Positions 9,026-17,217 of a stretch of DNA of 64,000 nucleotides are shown here, piece after piece; positions within the stretch are counted from its first letter, which is position 1; each line of letters starts with the position of its first letter. The translations under genes were made by a program, and so were the position numbers. Location of the stretch: contig JAMOTA010000050.1 of assembly GCA_027068435.1 (NCBI GenBank), forward strand, positions 1 through 64,000, written 5' to 3'. The stretch is from Sulfurovum sp. GTDB taxonomy: Bacteria > Campylobacterota > Campylobacteria > Campylobacterales > Sulfurovaceae. The notes beneath the pieces are model-generated. The model was given only the letters and a program-made list of their open reading frames with translations, made no database searches and was not told the DNA's origin.

Positions 9026-10065
9026 TGTTACTTTTTCGCTCTGTTTTATTTTTATGGGTTATACTCTTTAGTTTTTCAACCTTACTCATAGCACAGAGTG
9101 AATACAAATATAGCTATGTACCCAAAAAAGTATATGAGAATCAACTTTTTCCTATTACTATAATAGAAATATCTTCAACAAAACAGTACCCATCTTTTAC
9201 TTTCGATACACAAAGTAGTGTTCAACCACTTTTTAAAAAACCTTTGGTTATCAATAATGGAAGTGACCGTTTTTACACGTTCTACTTTAAAGCATTAAAA
9301 AATGATATTAAGATTCCTAAACTTTTTATAAAGTCTAAAAATCTTGATATCACTTTTAGTCCACAGACTATCTCTTTGGTTTCACTCAAAAAGAGAAAAG
9401 ATTTTTGTGGAGTTCTTGCTGCTGATATGAAGATTAAAAGTTATCAAGTTTCAAATTATGATGAGAACCATCATCTAGTTACACTTTCCATAGAAGCATA
9501 TGAGGCCAATATTGAAGATATGAAACTTAAGCAGATTAAAGAGTCAGGCATAGAAGAACTAAAAAGAAAACATGCAAAAGTTAAAGTTGACTTCTATGTT
9601 GTTTTACCTATTAAGCAAGACAAATTAAAATTTAGCTACTTTAATACTATTAAAAAACAGTATGATTTTCTTGAAATTCCTGTAGAACTTGCAGATTCAA
9701 GTGTAGCAACACAGTCAGACCTTAATCCTAAAGAGGGGAATTTTGAAAAACTAAAGAAATTTACATTTATATTTCTCGTACTCTTTTTCTTTTTGATGTT
9801 TGCAACAAAAAGAGACTTCTTTTACTTGATTTTAGGTGTTGTAGCATTGATTACACTTTTAACTTTCTACATACCACACGAGAAGATATGTATAAAACAG
9901 GGTTCACCACTCTATATTTTACCTACAAATTCAAGTAGCATTAGTACTTATGTAGAAGATAAGTTTCAGACAATGCAACTAGGTCAACATGAACTGTTTT
10001 GGAAAGTTGAATACAAAAAAGGAATAATTGGATGGATAAAAAATGAAGATCTTTGCCACAATTAG
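9025..10065 (+). CDS. Membrane-anchored periplasmic protein with a C-terminal SH3-like domain, function unknown
   Basis: 346 residues, not recognised as a named family. A signal peptide (about 1-23, ending LIAQ) is followed by a beta-rich region of about 210 residues that reads like an Ig-like/BatD-type periplasmic fold. Two hydrophobic segments follow (about 247-263 and 265-283), then a small domain (about 285-346, KQGSPLYILP...WKVEYKKGIIGWIKNED) resembling a bacterial SH3 domain. The start overlaps the purQ stop and the end overlaps plsC by 23 nt, so it is translated from the same operon. An envelope role is likely but unproven. Confidence 0.6.
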   Translation: MLLFRSVLFLWVILFSFSTLLIAQSEYKYSYVPKKVYENQLFPITIIEISSTKQYPSFTFDTQSSVQPLFKKPLVINNGSDRFYTFYFKALKNDIKIPKLFIKSKNLDITFSPQTISLVSLKKRKDFCGVLAADMKIKSYQVSNYDENHHLVTLSIEAYEANIEDMKLKQIKESGIEELKRKHAKVKVDFYVVLPIKQDKLKFSYFNTIKKQYDFLEIPVELADSSVATQSDLNPKEGNFEKLKKFTFIFLVLFFFLMFATKRDFFYLILGVVALITLLTFYIPHEKICIKQGSPLYILPTNSSSISTYVEDKFQTMQLGQHELFWKVEYKKGIIGWIKNEDLCHN

Positions 10066-10753
10066 GTTTTACTGGGGAGCATTAGTTATTTCATTAAATA
10101 CAGCTATCCTTATGATACCTGCATTAATGATATTTGATAAACATAAAAGTACTATCGTGCATTATATTAACAAACTTACACTCTTTATGTTAGGGGGTAA
10201 AGTTGTTAAAGAGGGTGAGATGGACTTAAATGCCGACATGTATGTGATGAACCATCAAGGTATTATTGATATTGTTGCGATGGAAGCATTACAGAACAAT
10301 CATCTTCGATGGGTAGCCAAAAAAGAGTTATTTGATGCACCATGGTTTGGTAATCTTCTACGTCAAGGAGAGATGATTTCACTAGATAGAGGTAACAAAG
10401 CAGGACTTATTAAGCTTATTAAAGATGTTAAGCTATCTAAAGAAGAGTTACACAGAGGAGTTGCTATATTTCCAGAGGGAACACGTACAAAAGAGCAGTC
10501 TTTACTCTCTTTTAAACAAGGAACAAGAATTATAGCCAATAAATTAAAGTTAAAAATACAACCCATTGTTATCACAGGTAGTAAACATATACTAAATGAG
10601 CATGATAAAACAGGACATAGTGGTACAGTACATTATAAGTTTTTACCTACTATAGATGTAAAAAATGCAAAAGATACATGGTTTGAAGATTTACATACAC
10701 AAATGCAAGAGGTAATAGACAGTGAATACACTAAGTATAATCGCAGCCGCTAG
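10043..10753 (+). CDS. plsC: 1-acyl-sn-glycerol-3-phosphate acyltransferase
   Basis: 236 residues with the LPLAT motifs: the HX4D box NHQGIID (H71, D76), block II around SLDRGNK and block III FPEGTRTKEQ. An N-terminal hydrophobic segment (about 13-31) anchors it to the inner membrane. It adds the second acyl chain to make phosphatidic acid. It overlaps the upstream membrane-protein gene by 23 nt and crcB by 32 nt. Confidence 0.94.
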   Translation: MKIFATIRFYWGALVISLNTAILMIPALMIFDKHKSTIVHYINKLTLFMLGGKVVKEGEMDLNADMYVMNHQGIIDIVAMEALQNNHLRWVAKKELFDAPWFGNLLRQGEMISLDRGNKAGLIKLIKDVKLSKEELHRGVAIFPEGTRTKEQSLLSFKQGTRIIANKLKLKIQPIVITGSKHILNEHDKTGHSGTVHYKFLPTIDVKNAKDTWFEDLHTQMQEVIDSEYTKYNRSR

Positions 10754-11108
10754 TGGTGGTGCCATAGGGGCTACTTTACGGTTTATCATTAATCACCTAG
10801 TAAATAAGCATTTTATACATGCACTTCCCTTAGGTACACTCACCGTCAATCTGTTGGGTTCTTTACTTATAGGGATACTTTTTGCTTATTTTCATCTAAA
10901 TACTTCTCTCTCTCCTTATTTGAGAACATTTATGATAACAGGTATATTAGGAGCATTGACAACATACTCTACTTTTGCTATGGAGAGTTTCTTTTTACTA
11001 GAATCAGGTCAATATATACGCGCTTTTGCCAGTATGGGACTCAACCTTTTTGGTACCATCTTCATGGCAGGGTTAGGGTATCTTTTACTATTGCAAATTT
11101 CAAAATAA
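10722..11108 (+). CDS. crcB: Fluoride ion exporter CrcB/FluC
   Basis: 128 residues forming four hydrophobic segments, the size of a Fluc monomer that works as a dual-topology dimer. Hallmarks are GAIGATLRF near the N-terminus, the conserved asparagine in LTVNLLGSLLIG, and TGILGALTTYSTF around the central Na+ site. It exports toxic fluoride. The long overlap with plsC implies coupled translation. No fluoride riboswitch motif is visible, since the start lies inside the previous gene. Confidence 0.94.
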   Translation: MNTLSIIAAASGGAIGATLRFIINHLVNKHFIHALPLGTLTVNLLGSLLIGILFAYFHLNTSLSPYLRTFMITGILGALTTYSTFAMESFFLLESGQYIRAFASMGLNLFGTIFMAGLGYLLLLQISK

Positions 11109-11127
11109 CACCATCTAAGGAGATGAA

Positions 11128-11388
11128 ATGTCAACATTAAATACAGAGATAGAAAAACATATAAAAAAGCTTGTTCGTCCACTAAAAGAGTCTGAGGAAT
11201 TACTTAACGTACTTAAAGTAAAACTTACAAAAAAAGAGTTGAAACTACTTAAATCATGGGCTGAAGATGTACCATCAGGTGCTATTATTACTGCACTAAA
11301 CTTAGATAACGAGCGTTATACTGAACTTTCAGTTAAGCTTATTAAAAAGCTTAATCAAGAGAAGTTAAAACAAGCGATGTGTGAGTAG
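11128..11388 (+). CDS. Small conserved-looking protein, function unknown
   Basis: 86 residues, mostly helical and charged. A clear ribosome-binding site (AAGGAG) lies 6 nt before the ATG. The C-terminal half (about 46-80, DVPSGAIITALNLDNERYTE) reads like a helix-turn-helix or sigma-region-4 type fold, but I cannot assign a family. It closes the ctpA-crcB operon and is followed by a terminator-like hairpin. Confidence 0.6.
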   Translation: MSTLNTEIEKHIKKLVRPLKESEELLNVLKVKLTKKELKLLKSWAEDVPSGAIITALNLDNERYTELSVKLIKKLNQEKLKQAMCE

Positions 11389-11390
11389 AA

Positions 11391-11422
11391 GCATAAACGT
11401 CGTTGTTTACGCTTTTATTTTG
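11391..11422 (+). terminator. Rho-independent terminator after the ctpA-crcB operon
   Basis: The arms GCATAAAC and GTTTACGC (8 bp, one mismatch) enclose a 6-nt loop and are followed by a T-rich tail (TTTTATTTT). The hairpin overlaps the stop codon of the convergent ychJ gene, so the two transcripts converge tightly. Confidence 0.55.
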
Positions 11423-11868
11423 AGAAAGCAACAACGTTTATATTTTAAACCACTTTGACAGATACATTTTTCATTGCGTAAAAAATCAATTTTATCTTCA
11501 AGTATCTCACCATCTACATACTTCCACATATCATTAACTTTTACAAATACCGATTTTTCATGGTGAACATGCTGTTTACCCTCATAGATATAATAGGCTT
11601 TAAACTCTACTCTATCTTCTGAAGAGTTTACTATCTCTAAGTGTTGCCAAAAACTATTGTCTGCCCAATCTTGTATCATTTTAAGCTCTTCATCACTCCA
11701 TATATGGTCATGTGTAGTTGCTTGAAGATAATTTACATCACCTAAACAGTAGGCACTATAGCGTGACTTCATAAGTGTAAGTGCTGTTTGTGCCACCACT
11801 TCTACTTTTAAAATAGGTTCACAACATTGAGAAAAAAGCAGTCCACTTTTACAGTAACATGGACGCAT
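11407..11868 (-). CDS. ychJ: YchJ-family SEC-C motif protein (UPF0225)
   Basis: 153 residues with two cysteine clusters of SEC-C type: CYCKSGLLFSQCC at the N-terminus and CICQSGLKYKRCC at the C-terminus, each likely to bind zinc. Between them lies the NTF2-like core with SRYSAYCLGDVNYL. This double SEC-C layout is the YchJ pattern. No biochemical role is established for the family. The start overlaps the pyrF stop by 1 nt, so the two are probably co-transcribed. Confidence 0.88.
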   Translation of the reverse strand: MRPCYCKSGLLFSQCCEPILKVEVVAQTALTLMKSRYSAYCLGDVNYLQATTHDHIWSDEELKMIQDWADNSFWQHLEIVNSSEDRVEFKAYYIYEGKQHVHHEKSVFVKVNDMWKYVDGEILEDKIDFLRNEKCICQSGLKYKRCCFLKIKA

Positions 11869-12557
11869 TATGGGTACATCACTTTAAGTATCTGCTCTAC
11901 TTTAGCTTGTGGATTTTCGTCTTTATAGATAGGTCTTCCTATCACAGGGTAATCCACACCCTCTTTTTGAGCTAACTCTAAAGTAGCTACACGTTGTTGA
12001 TCTCCTGCATCTTCACCAAAAGGACGTATTCCAGGGCAGAGTGTTAAAAATGCTTCACTTGTAGCATTTTTAATAGCCCTACTCTCAAAAGTAGAACAGA
12101 CAACTCCATCTAAACCATTTTCATAAGATATTTTAGCAAACTGTTCAGCTTTTTCATCTATAGTTTTTTCATAAATAAGTTGAAAATTTGCTTCATTAAA
12201 AGAGGTTAAAGCAGTTACAGCCAACACCAAAGGACGTTTTTCATAGCTAGAGAGTCTATCCATAACTGTTTTCATAGCCACAGCTCCTGCTGAAGCATGT
12301 ATGTTAAACATATCTACCCCAAGTTTAGCAATCTCTTCTGCTGCATCTGCCATAGTGTTAGGAATATCATAAAGTTTTAAATCAAGAAATATCTTAAATT
12401 CTGGATTGATAGCTTTTAACGCTTCTATAAAAGGCTTTCCATCACGGATATAGGCACGAAACCCTACTTTCATCCAAATACTGTAGCCTTTAAGTGACTC
12501 TGCCAATGCTAAATTCTCTTTTGCTGATGATAAATCAAGTGCAACACATAATTCCAT
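11868..12557 (-). CDS. pyrF: Orotidine 5'-phosphate decarboxylase
   Basis: 229 residues, the group I bacterial length. The TIM-barrel signature is present: ALDLSS with the first Asp, and the catalytic D-K-D motif in FLDLKLYDIPNT. The phosphate-gripper end is GRPIYKDENP. It makes UMP in the last step of de novo pyrimidine synthesis. An AGGGG ribosome-binding site lies 7 nt before the ATG. It is divergent from the cyclophilin gene. Confidence 0.96.
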   Translation of the reverse strand: MELCVALDLSSAKENLALAESLKGYSIWMKVGFRAYIRDGKPFIEALKAINPEFKIFLDLKLYDIPNTMADAAEEIAKLGVDMFNIHASAGAVAMKTVMDRLSSYEKRPLVLAVTALTSFNEANFQLIYEKTIDEKAEQFAKISYENGLDGVVCSTFESRAIKNATSEAFLTLCPGIRPFGEDAGDQQRVATLELAQKEGVDYPVIGRPIYKDENPQAKVEQILKVMYP

Positions 12558-12581
12558 TATATACCCCTAAATAAATATTGG

Positions 12582-12587
12582 TATAAT
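12582..12587 (+). promoter_or_regulatory. Extended -10 promoter of the cyclophilin gene
   Basis: TATAAT preceded by TGG gives a TGnTATAAT extended -10. Start of transcription is expected near 12594, about 30 nt before the ATG. No -35 box is evident. Confidence 0.55.
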
Positions 12588-12623
12588 AATAACTAAATTT
12601 TAATATATAAGGACTAAACACAT

Positions 12624-13145
12624 ATGTTTGGAAAAGAATCAAAAAGATACGATATCGCTCAAGAGATTATGGATACATATAACTATGCTAAATTTAACAC
12701 GTCTAAAGGGACTATTTGGGTAAAACTTTACCCTCATGATGCACCCAATACTGTGGCAAACTTTGCACACCTTTCAGAAGAAGGTTTTTACAATAACCTT
12801 AAATTTCACAGAGTAATCCCAGGATTTATGGCTCAAGGTGGTTGTCCACACTCAGCTGACAACTCAGGTATGGCAGGAACAGGTGGACCTGATTGGCAAA
12901 TAGATTGTGAGACAGATACAAGTACTGAACCACACAGAAGAGGAACACTCTCTATGGCTCATGCTGGACCAAATACAGGTGGAAGCCAATTTTTCATCAC
13001 TTTTGTAGCAACACCTCACCTTGATGGTGTACATACAGTATTTGGTGCAATAGAAGAAGATGATACAGATAGCTTTATGGTTCTTGATAGCATTGAAGGT
13101 AATGATGATATTGAGTCTATTGAAGTTGTAGCTTCTAAAGCATAA
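12624..13145 (+). CDS. Peptidyl-prolyl cis-trans isomerase, cyclophilin type
   Basis: 173 residues. Cyclophilin motifs are intact: the catalytic Arg in FHRVIPGFMAQGGCP, the GTGG and HRRGTLSMAHAGPNTGGSQF segments and HLDGVHTVFG. There is no signal peptide, so it is a cytoplasmic PpiB-like enzyme that speeds proline isomerisation during folding. A ribosome-binding site (AAGGA) lies 10 nt upstream. The gene is monocistronic by spacing, with a hairpin after the stop. Confidence 0.93.
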   Translation: MFGKESKRYDIAQEIMDTYNYAKFNTSKGTIWVKLYPHDAPNTVANFAHLSEEGFYNNLKFHRVIPGFMAQGGCPHSADNSGMAGTGGPDWQIDCETDTSTEPHRRGTLSMAHAGPNTGGSQFFITFVATPHLDGVHTVFGAIEEDDTDSFMVLDSIEGNDDIESIEVVASKA

Positions 13146-13158
13146 TCTTTTTTACTAA

Positions 13159-13178
13159 GGTGCGTTTTCTGACGCACC
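13159..13178. other. Stem-loop between the cyclophilin gene and nadE
   Basis: A perfect 7-bp stem (GGTGCGT / ACGCACC) with a 6-nt loop, 13 nt after the cyclophilin stop. It lacks a following T-run on the plus strand, so it may be an inefficient terminator or an mRNA-end stabiliser. Confidence 0.5.
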
Positions 13179-13205
13179 AACAAATCTGATATTTAAAGGA
13201 TAACG

Positions 13206-15101
13206 ATGTTTGGATTTTATCGTGTAGCATCAGCTGTAAACAAAACTATTGTAGGAAACCCTTCTAAAAATGCCAAAGAAATTTTAACACTCATTAAAGA
13301 AGCCCATAATAAAGAGGTTAGTGTCGTTGTATTTCCAGAGCTTACGCTTACAGGATACACTGCTAGTGACCTTCTTCTTAACCAGACACTTATCGCTTCA
13401 CAAAATAGTGCATTAAATACTATATTAGAAAATATGAAAGAGATAAATAGCATCGTTATCCTCGGTATTGCACTAATTGATGCAGATAGACTCTATAACT
13501 GTGCTGTAGTCATTCAAAGTGGAGAGATACTTGCTCTTGTACCTAAAAGTTACCTACCAAATAAAAAAGAATTTTATGAGAAGCGTCAGTTTGTAAGTGG
13601 AAGAGATATTGTAAAAAGTACTACCGAACTTTTAGGTAAAGAGATACCTTTTGGAGTTGACCTCCTATTTACAGATAATAAAAATATGACTTTTGGTATA
13701 GAGATTTGTGAGGATTTATGGGCAGTAACCCCTCCAAGTAACCACATGGCAAGTAATGGTGCAAATCTTCTTTTTAATTTAAGTGCAAGTAATGAACTCA
13801 TAGGAAAAGCAGAGTATCGTGAAGAGTTAGTACGTACACAAAGCAGTCGCTGTATGGCAGCGTATGTTTACTCCTCTGCTGGTGTAGGAGAATCTACTAC
13901 AGACACCGTTTTTGGTGGTCATGCTATCATCTGCGAATATGGTTCTACTCTAGCTCAAAATAAACGGTTTAGCCTAGAGAATACTCTTATAACCGCTGAT
14001 GTAGATTTGGAACGCTTAAGCTGGCTACGTTTAAATGAATCTAGCTACTGTGATGGACGGCGAAAAAAGACACGTACCATTAAAGTAGAAAACTTACCAA
14101 CTATCTCTACATTACAACGAGATATCAATCCTATGCCTTTTGTCCCTTCACGTTATACACAGAAAAAACATCGCTGTGATGAGATAGTACAAATCCAAGC
14201 CCATGGACTGATTAAACGTATGAACCATGCTCACATTAAAAAAGCCGTTATTGGTATAAGTGGTGGACTTGACTCTACACTTGCCCTACTCTCTACACAT
14301 AGAGCTTTTGAGATTATGAATTGGGATAAGAGAAATATTATAGCCATAACAATGCCTGGCTTTGGAACAACAAACCGTACTAAATCTAATGCAGCAGAAC
14401 TGTGTAAAGCCTTAGATGTCACACTTAAGAGTATCGATATTACAGAACTCTCTCTTAAAGAGTTTGAAGCTATAGAACATGATAGGGAAGAACTTAGTGT
14501 TACGTATGAGAATGTTCAAGCAAGAGCTAGAACTTCCATATTAATGAATATAGCAAACAAAGAGGGTGGACTTGTCATAGGTACAGGGGATTTAAGCGAA
14601 ATAGCCCTTGGTTGGAGTACCTACAATGGTGACCATATGAGTATGTATGCAGTAAACTCTGGTATACCTAAAACGCTTATACAGTATGTTATAGAGTATT
14701 TTAAAGCAAACCGAGCCATAACACATATAATAGATGATATTTTAAATACACCTATAAGTCCTGAACTACTTCCACATGAAGATGGCACTATCGTTCAAGA
14801 GACTGAAAACATCATAGGACCTTATGCCTTACATGACTTCTTTCTCTACCACTTTATAAAGTACGGAGCAAGCCCAAGTAAAATACTCTTTCTTGCAACT
14901 ATAGCGTTTGATACTAAATACAATGAAGAGAGTATATCTAAGTGGTTAAAACTATTTTTAAGACGTTTTTTCACCCAACAATTTAAACGTTCTTGCATGC
15001 CTGATGGTCCAAAGGTAGGTACTATTTCTCTAAGTCCAAGAGCAGATTGGAAGATGGCAAGTGATGTTGATTTTGAGATTTGGTTAGATAGTATAGAGTA
15101 A
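13206..15101 (+). CDS. nadE: Glutamine-dependent NAD+ synthetase
   Basis: 631 residues with two fused domains. The N-terminal nitrilase-type glutaminase (about 1-290) shows E in VFPELTLTGY, K in VPKSYLPN and the nucleophile C168 in EICEDLW. The C-terminal synthetase (about 320-631) has the PP-loop SGGLDS at 352-357 and GTGDLSEIALGWSTYNGDH. It amidates deamido-NAD+ using glutamine-derived ammonia. It is the long, two-domain form rather than the short ammonia-dependent NadE. An AAAGGAT ribosome-binding site precedes it, and the lipoprotein gene follows after 10 nt. Confidence 0.96.
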   Translation: MFGFYRVASAVNKTIVGNPSKNAKEILTLIKEAHNKEVSVVVFPELTLTGYTASDLLLNQTLIASQNSALNTILENMKEINSIVILGIALIDADRLYNCAVVIQSGEILALVPKSYLPNKKEFYEKRQFVSGRDIVKSTTELLGKEIPFGVDLLFTDNKNMTFGIEICEDLWAVTPPSNHMASNGANLLFNLSASNELIGKAEYREELVRTQSSRCMAAYVYSSAGVGESTTDTVFGGHAIICEYGSTLAQNKRFSLENTLITADVDLERLSWLRLNESSYCDGRRKKTRTIKVENLPTISTLQRDINPMPFVPSRYTQKKHRCDEIVQIQAHGLIKRMNHAHIKKAVIGISGGLDSTLALLSTHRAFEIMNWDKRNIIAITMPGFGTTNRTKSNAAELCKALDVTLKSIDITELSLKEFEAIEHDREELSVTYENVQARARTSILMNIANKEGGLVIGTGDLSEIALGWSTYNGDHMSMYAVNSGIPKTLIQYVIEYFKANRAITHIIDDILNTPISPELLPHEDGTIVQETENIIGPYALHDFFLYHFIKYGASPSKILFLATIAFDTKYNEESISKWLKLFLRRFFTQQFKRSCMPDGPKVGTISLSPRADWKMASDVDFEIWLDSIE

Positions 15102-15111
15102 AAGAGAATTT

Positions 15112-15456
15112 ATGTCAGTTATAAAAAAATCATACATAGTACTTTTTTTATTCTATATACTCTTACTCACTTCATGTAACTCTTCTAAAAATAGTGTAAC
15201 ACCAAACCCTACAAAAAAACCCACAGAAAAACAGAGTGTTTTAAAACCAAACAGTTTTCAAACTACCCATAACTGTCGTATAAACGAATACAAAATTAAA
15301 CCCTATGTAGGTAACTCTTTTTTAGAAAACAGTGAAATAACTCATAATCTTAGTAATAAATTTATATTACAATGGATATATAACAATAATGTAAGTAGAT
15401 TTGAGGGGAAAGCACTAGGGATATATGGTATTTCAAAAGAGTTATTGGAGAACTAA
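15112..15456 (+). CDS. Small lipoprotein, function unknown
   Basis: 114 residues with a type II signal peptide: a positively charged start, a hydrophobic stretch (YIVLFLFYILL) and lipobox LLTSC with the acylated Cys near residue 22. The mature part is polar and has two further recognisable short blocks but no family I know. It follows nadE by 10 nt and may be co-transcribed with it. The stop is followed by a hairpin. Confidence 0.65.
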   Translation: MSVIKKSYIVLFLFYILLLTSCNSSKNSVTPNPTKKPTEKQSVLKPNSFQTTHNCRINEYKIKPYVGNSFLENSEITHNLSNKFILQWIYNNNVSRFEGKALGIYGISKELLEN

Positions 15457-15457
15457 A

Positions 15458-15479
15458 TATGGTGAGAAAACTCACCATA
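15458..15479. terminator. Bidirectional stem-loop between convergent genes
   Basis: A perfect 9-bp stem (TATGGTGAG / CTCACCATA) with an AAAA loop sits between the lipoprotein gene and the convergent small cysteine-rich gene. T-runs on either side are weak, so efficiency is uncertain, but the position suits a shared terminator. Confidence 0.5.
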
Positions 15480-15493
15480 CATAAGCGTATTTA

Positions 15494-15655
15494 CTATTTC
15501 TTAGGGATAAATTTTCCACAACCTTTTTCTGGTGTACCACCAAAACTTTTAACTTCTCTAGCTGTTCCATCTTCATAGATAACGGTTCTTTGACACTTTG
15601 GTGCATCTACACAACTCTCATTACTACATCCAATATCTTCTGCTACTGCTGCCAT
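15494..15655 (-). CDS. 53-residue four-cysteine protein, coupled to the Tat flavoprotein
   Basis: This short gene reads on the minus strand from ATG 15655 to TAG 15494: MAAVAEDIGCSNESCVDAPK, continuing with C21 and C46. The four cysteines (10, 15, 21, 46), a KSFGGTPEKGCGKF tail and no signal peptide suggest a small metal- or disulfide-binding protein. An AAAGGAAA ribosome-binding site lies 6-7 nt before the ATG and the gene begins 17 nt after the flavoprotein stop, so it is probably the second gene of that operon. I do not recognise a family. Confidence 0.7.
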   Translation of the reverse strand: MAAVAEDIGCSNESCVDAPKCQRTVIYEDGTAREVKSFGGTPEKGCGKFIPKK

Positions 15656-15672
15656 TTTATTTCCTTTAGTTA

Positions 15673-17157
15673 TTAATATTTAAATGGTGTTTCAACCATC
15701 GCCTGATACCAACCTATAAGCCCCATACCCTCGCGAATACTTAACTTAGTTTTATCTGATTTTGCCAATCCCTCTTTAGTAACTACAATAGTCTTAGATA
15801 TTTCAATCGCTTTAAGTGGAGCAGTTGATACCATAGAGAAACAGGTGATTCCTACTTTAGTAAAATCTATCTCATCTTTTCCATGTAAGATTCTCTTAGC
15901 AATACTCTCACCCGTTAACATACCAACAGTAGATGAAGCTTGTGCAGAGGGGTCAAATTTATGATAGCCAATAATATCACCTGCAACATATACCGTTGAA
16001 TCACTCACAGAGTAAATCTTATTGGGTGCACAGATAACACCACCCCAAGCATCTCTTTTTACATCAAAAAGTTCTGCTGTTTTATTACCTCTATGATAAG
16101 GAATAATATTTGCAATAGCATACTTTAAACTATCTTGTTTACCATCATCATCAAAACTATCTGCATAATGAAACTGTATCTCTTTTTTATCAAAATCTAC
16201 ATCTTCAATACTACACGTAGCAAAAAAATCTGTAACTTTAGAAAAATTGGCTTTTTTCTTAAAGTTCTCTAAGGTAAAACCAGCTTTTTTTATCCGATTT
16301 TCCATCTCTGTTGCACTCATACCATTAAAGACAATTGTATCTCTATGTTCTTTAATAAATATATCTATAAATACAGGACCTTTAGCTTTTGGACTAGATG
16401 CATTATCTAAGATATAAACTTTCCCAGGTAAATTGTATTTTTTGATATACTCAGAAACCATACAAGCTCTTTCATAAGAAGCAGGCTTACATCTTACTTT
16501 TCCACCTTTAGGGGGAACAATAACAAAATAACCCTCTCCACCCTCTTCTTTCCAAGCATGTAGTTGGTCTAGTAAAATATATTTTTCTTTTCCAGAGTCT
16601 GCAAACATAGCAGCAGGTGTCTCTTTTGTTGCTCTTCTTATTTTCTCACTAGACCATGTTGGAAAAAGTTTTTTATAGTTATAATCTATCCCTGGGGCAA
16701 CAACTACATAATCATATTCTATCGTTCCTAAAGTAGTAGTAATCATTTTTTTAGATACATCTGCATCTATCATTTCTGTGATAATAACATCTATATTATG
16801 ATTTTTCTCCGCTTTATTATAGGTATAGATAAAAGGTATTTTTTCATCTTCTACCTCTTTAATCTCACCAAAAAGTGTATTGGACATAGGGCAAGCAAAG
16901 TAGTGTGAATTTCTCTCTAAAATGATAACTTCTATCTCATTTTTAGGATCATTTGCCTTAATATTTTCAGCAACTGTTAATCCACCTATACCCCCACCCA
17001 CAACAACCACTCTTTTTTGTTTACTGTTTTTCTCTAATAATTTTGTTTTATGTAATGTGTGTAAACTACTATCATTGTTTGATGCATGAGTAACTAGAGT
17101 AGCTCCTGCTGTTAAAGTTAAGAATTTAAAAAAACTTCTTCTTGAAATATCTGACAT
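15673..17157 (-). CDS. Tat-exported FAD oxidoreductase of the flavocytochrome c sulfide dehydrogenase family
   Basis: 494 residues. A twin-arginine signal (SRRSFFKF, then a hydrophobic stretch) exports the folded flavoprotein. The FAD-binding VVVVGGGIGGL lies at 50-60. The family's active-site cysteine is C89 in YFACPMSN, and VRCKPASYERAC (C222, C231) matches the FccB 'RCPPGPYERA' region; C314 is another candidate. The end (VYVAGDIIGYHKFDPSAQ) is the second FAD motif. It resembles FccB, which oxidises sulfide or polysulfide in the periplasm. No cytochrome subunit is adjacent, so the electron acceptor is unknown. A TATAAT box lies upstream. Confidence 0.82.
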   Translation of the reverse strand: MSDISRRSFFKFLTLTAGATLVTHASNNDSSLHTLHKTKLLEKNSKQKRVVVVGGGIGGLTVAENIKANDPKNEIEVIILERNSHYFACPMSNTLFGEIKEVEDEKIPFIYTYNKAEKNHNIDVIITEMIDADVSKKMITTTLGTIEYDYVVVAPGIDYNYKKLFPTWSSEKIRRATKETPAAMFADSGKEKYILLDQLHAWKEEGGEGYFVIVPPKGGKVRCKPASYERACMVSEYIKKYNLPGKVYILDNASSPKAKGPVFIDIFIKEHRDTIVFNGMSATEMENRIKKAGFTLENFKKKANFSKVTDFFATCSIEDVDFDKKEIQFHYADSFDDDGKQDSLKYAIANIIPYHRGNKTAELFDVKRDAWGGVICAPNKIYSVSDSTVYVAGDIIGYHKFDPSAQASSTVGMLTGESIAKRILHGKDEIDFTKVGITCFSMVSTAPLKAIEISKTIVVTKEGLAKSDKTKLSIREGMGLIGWYQAMVETPFKY

Positions 17158-17217
17158 TCATTTCTCCATATTATAATAAGTATTATAAGTAAAAAGAATT
17201 AACTCTTTATTAATATA

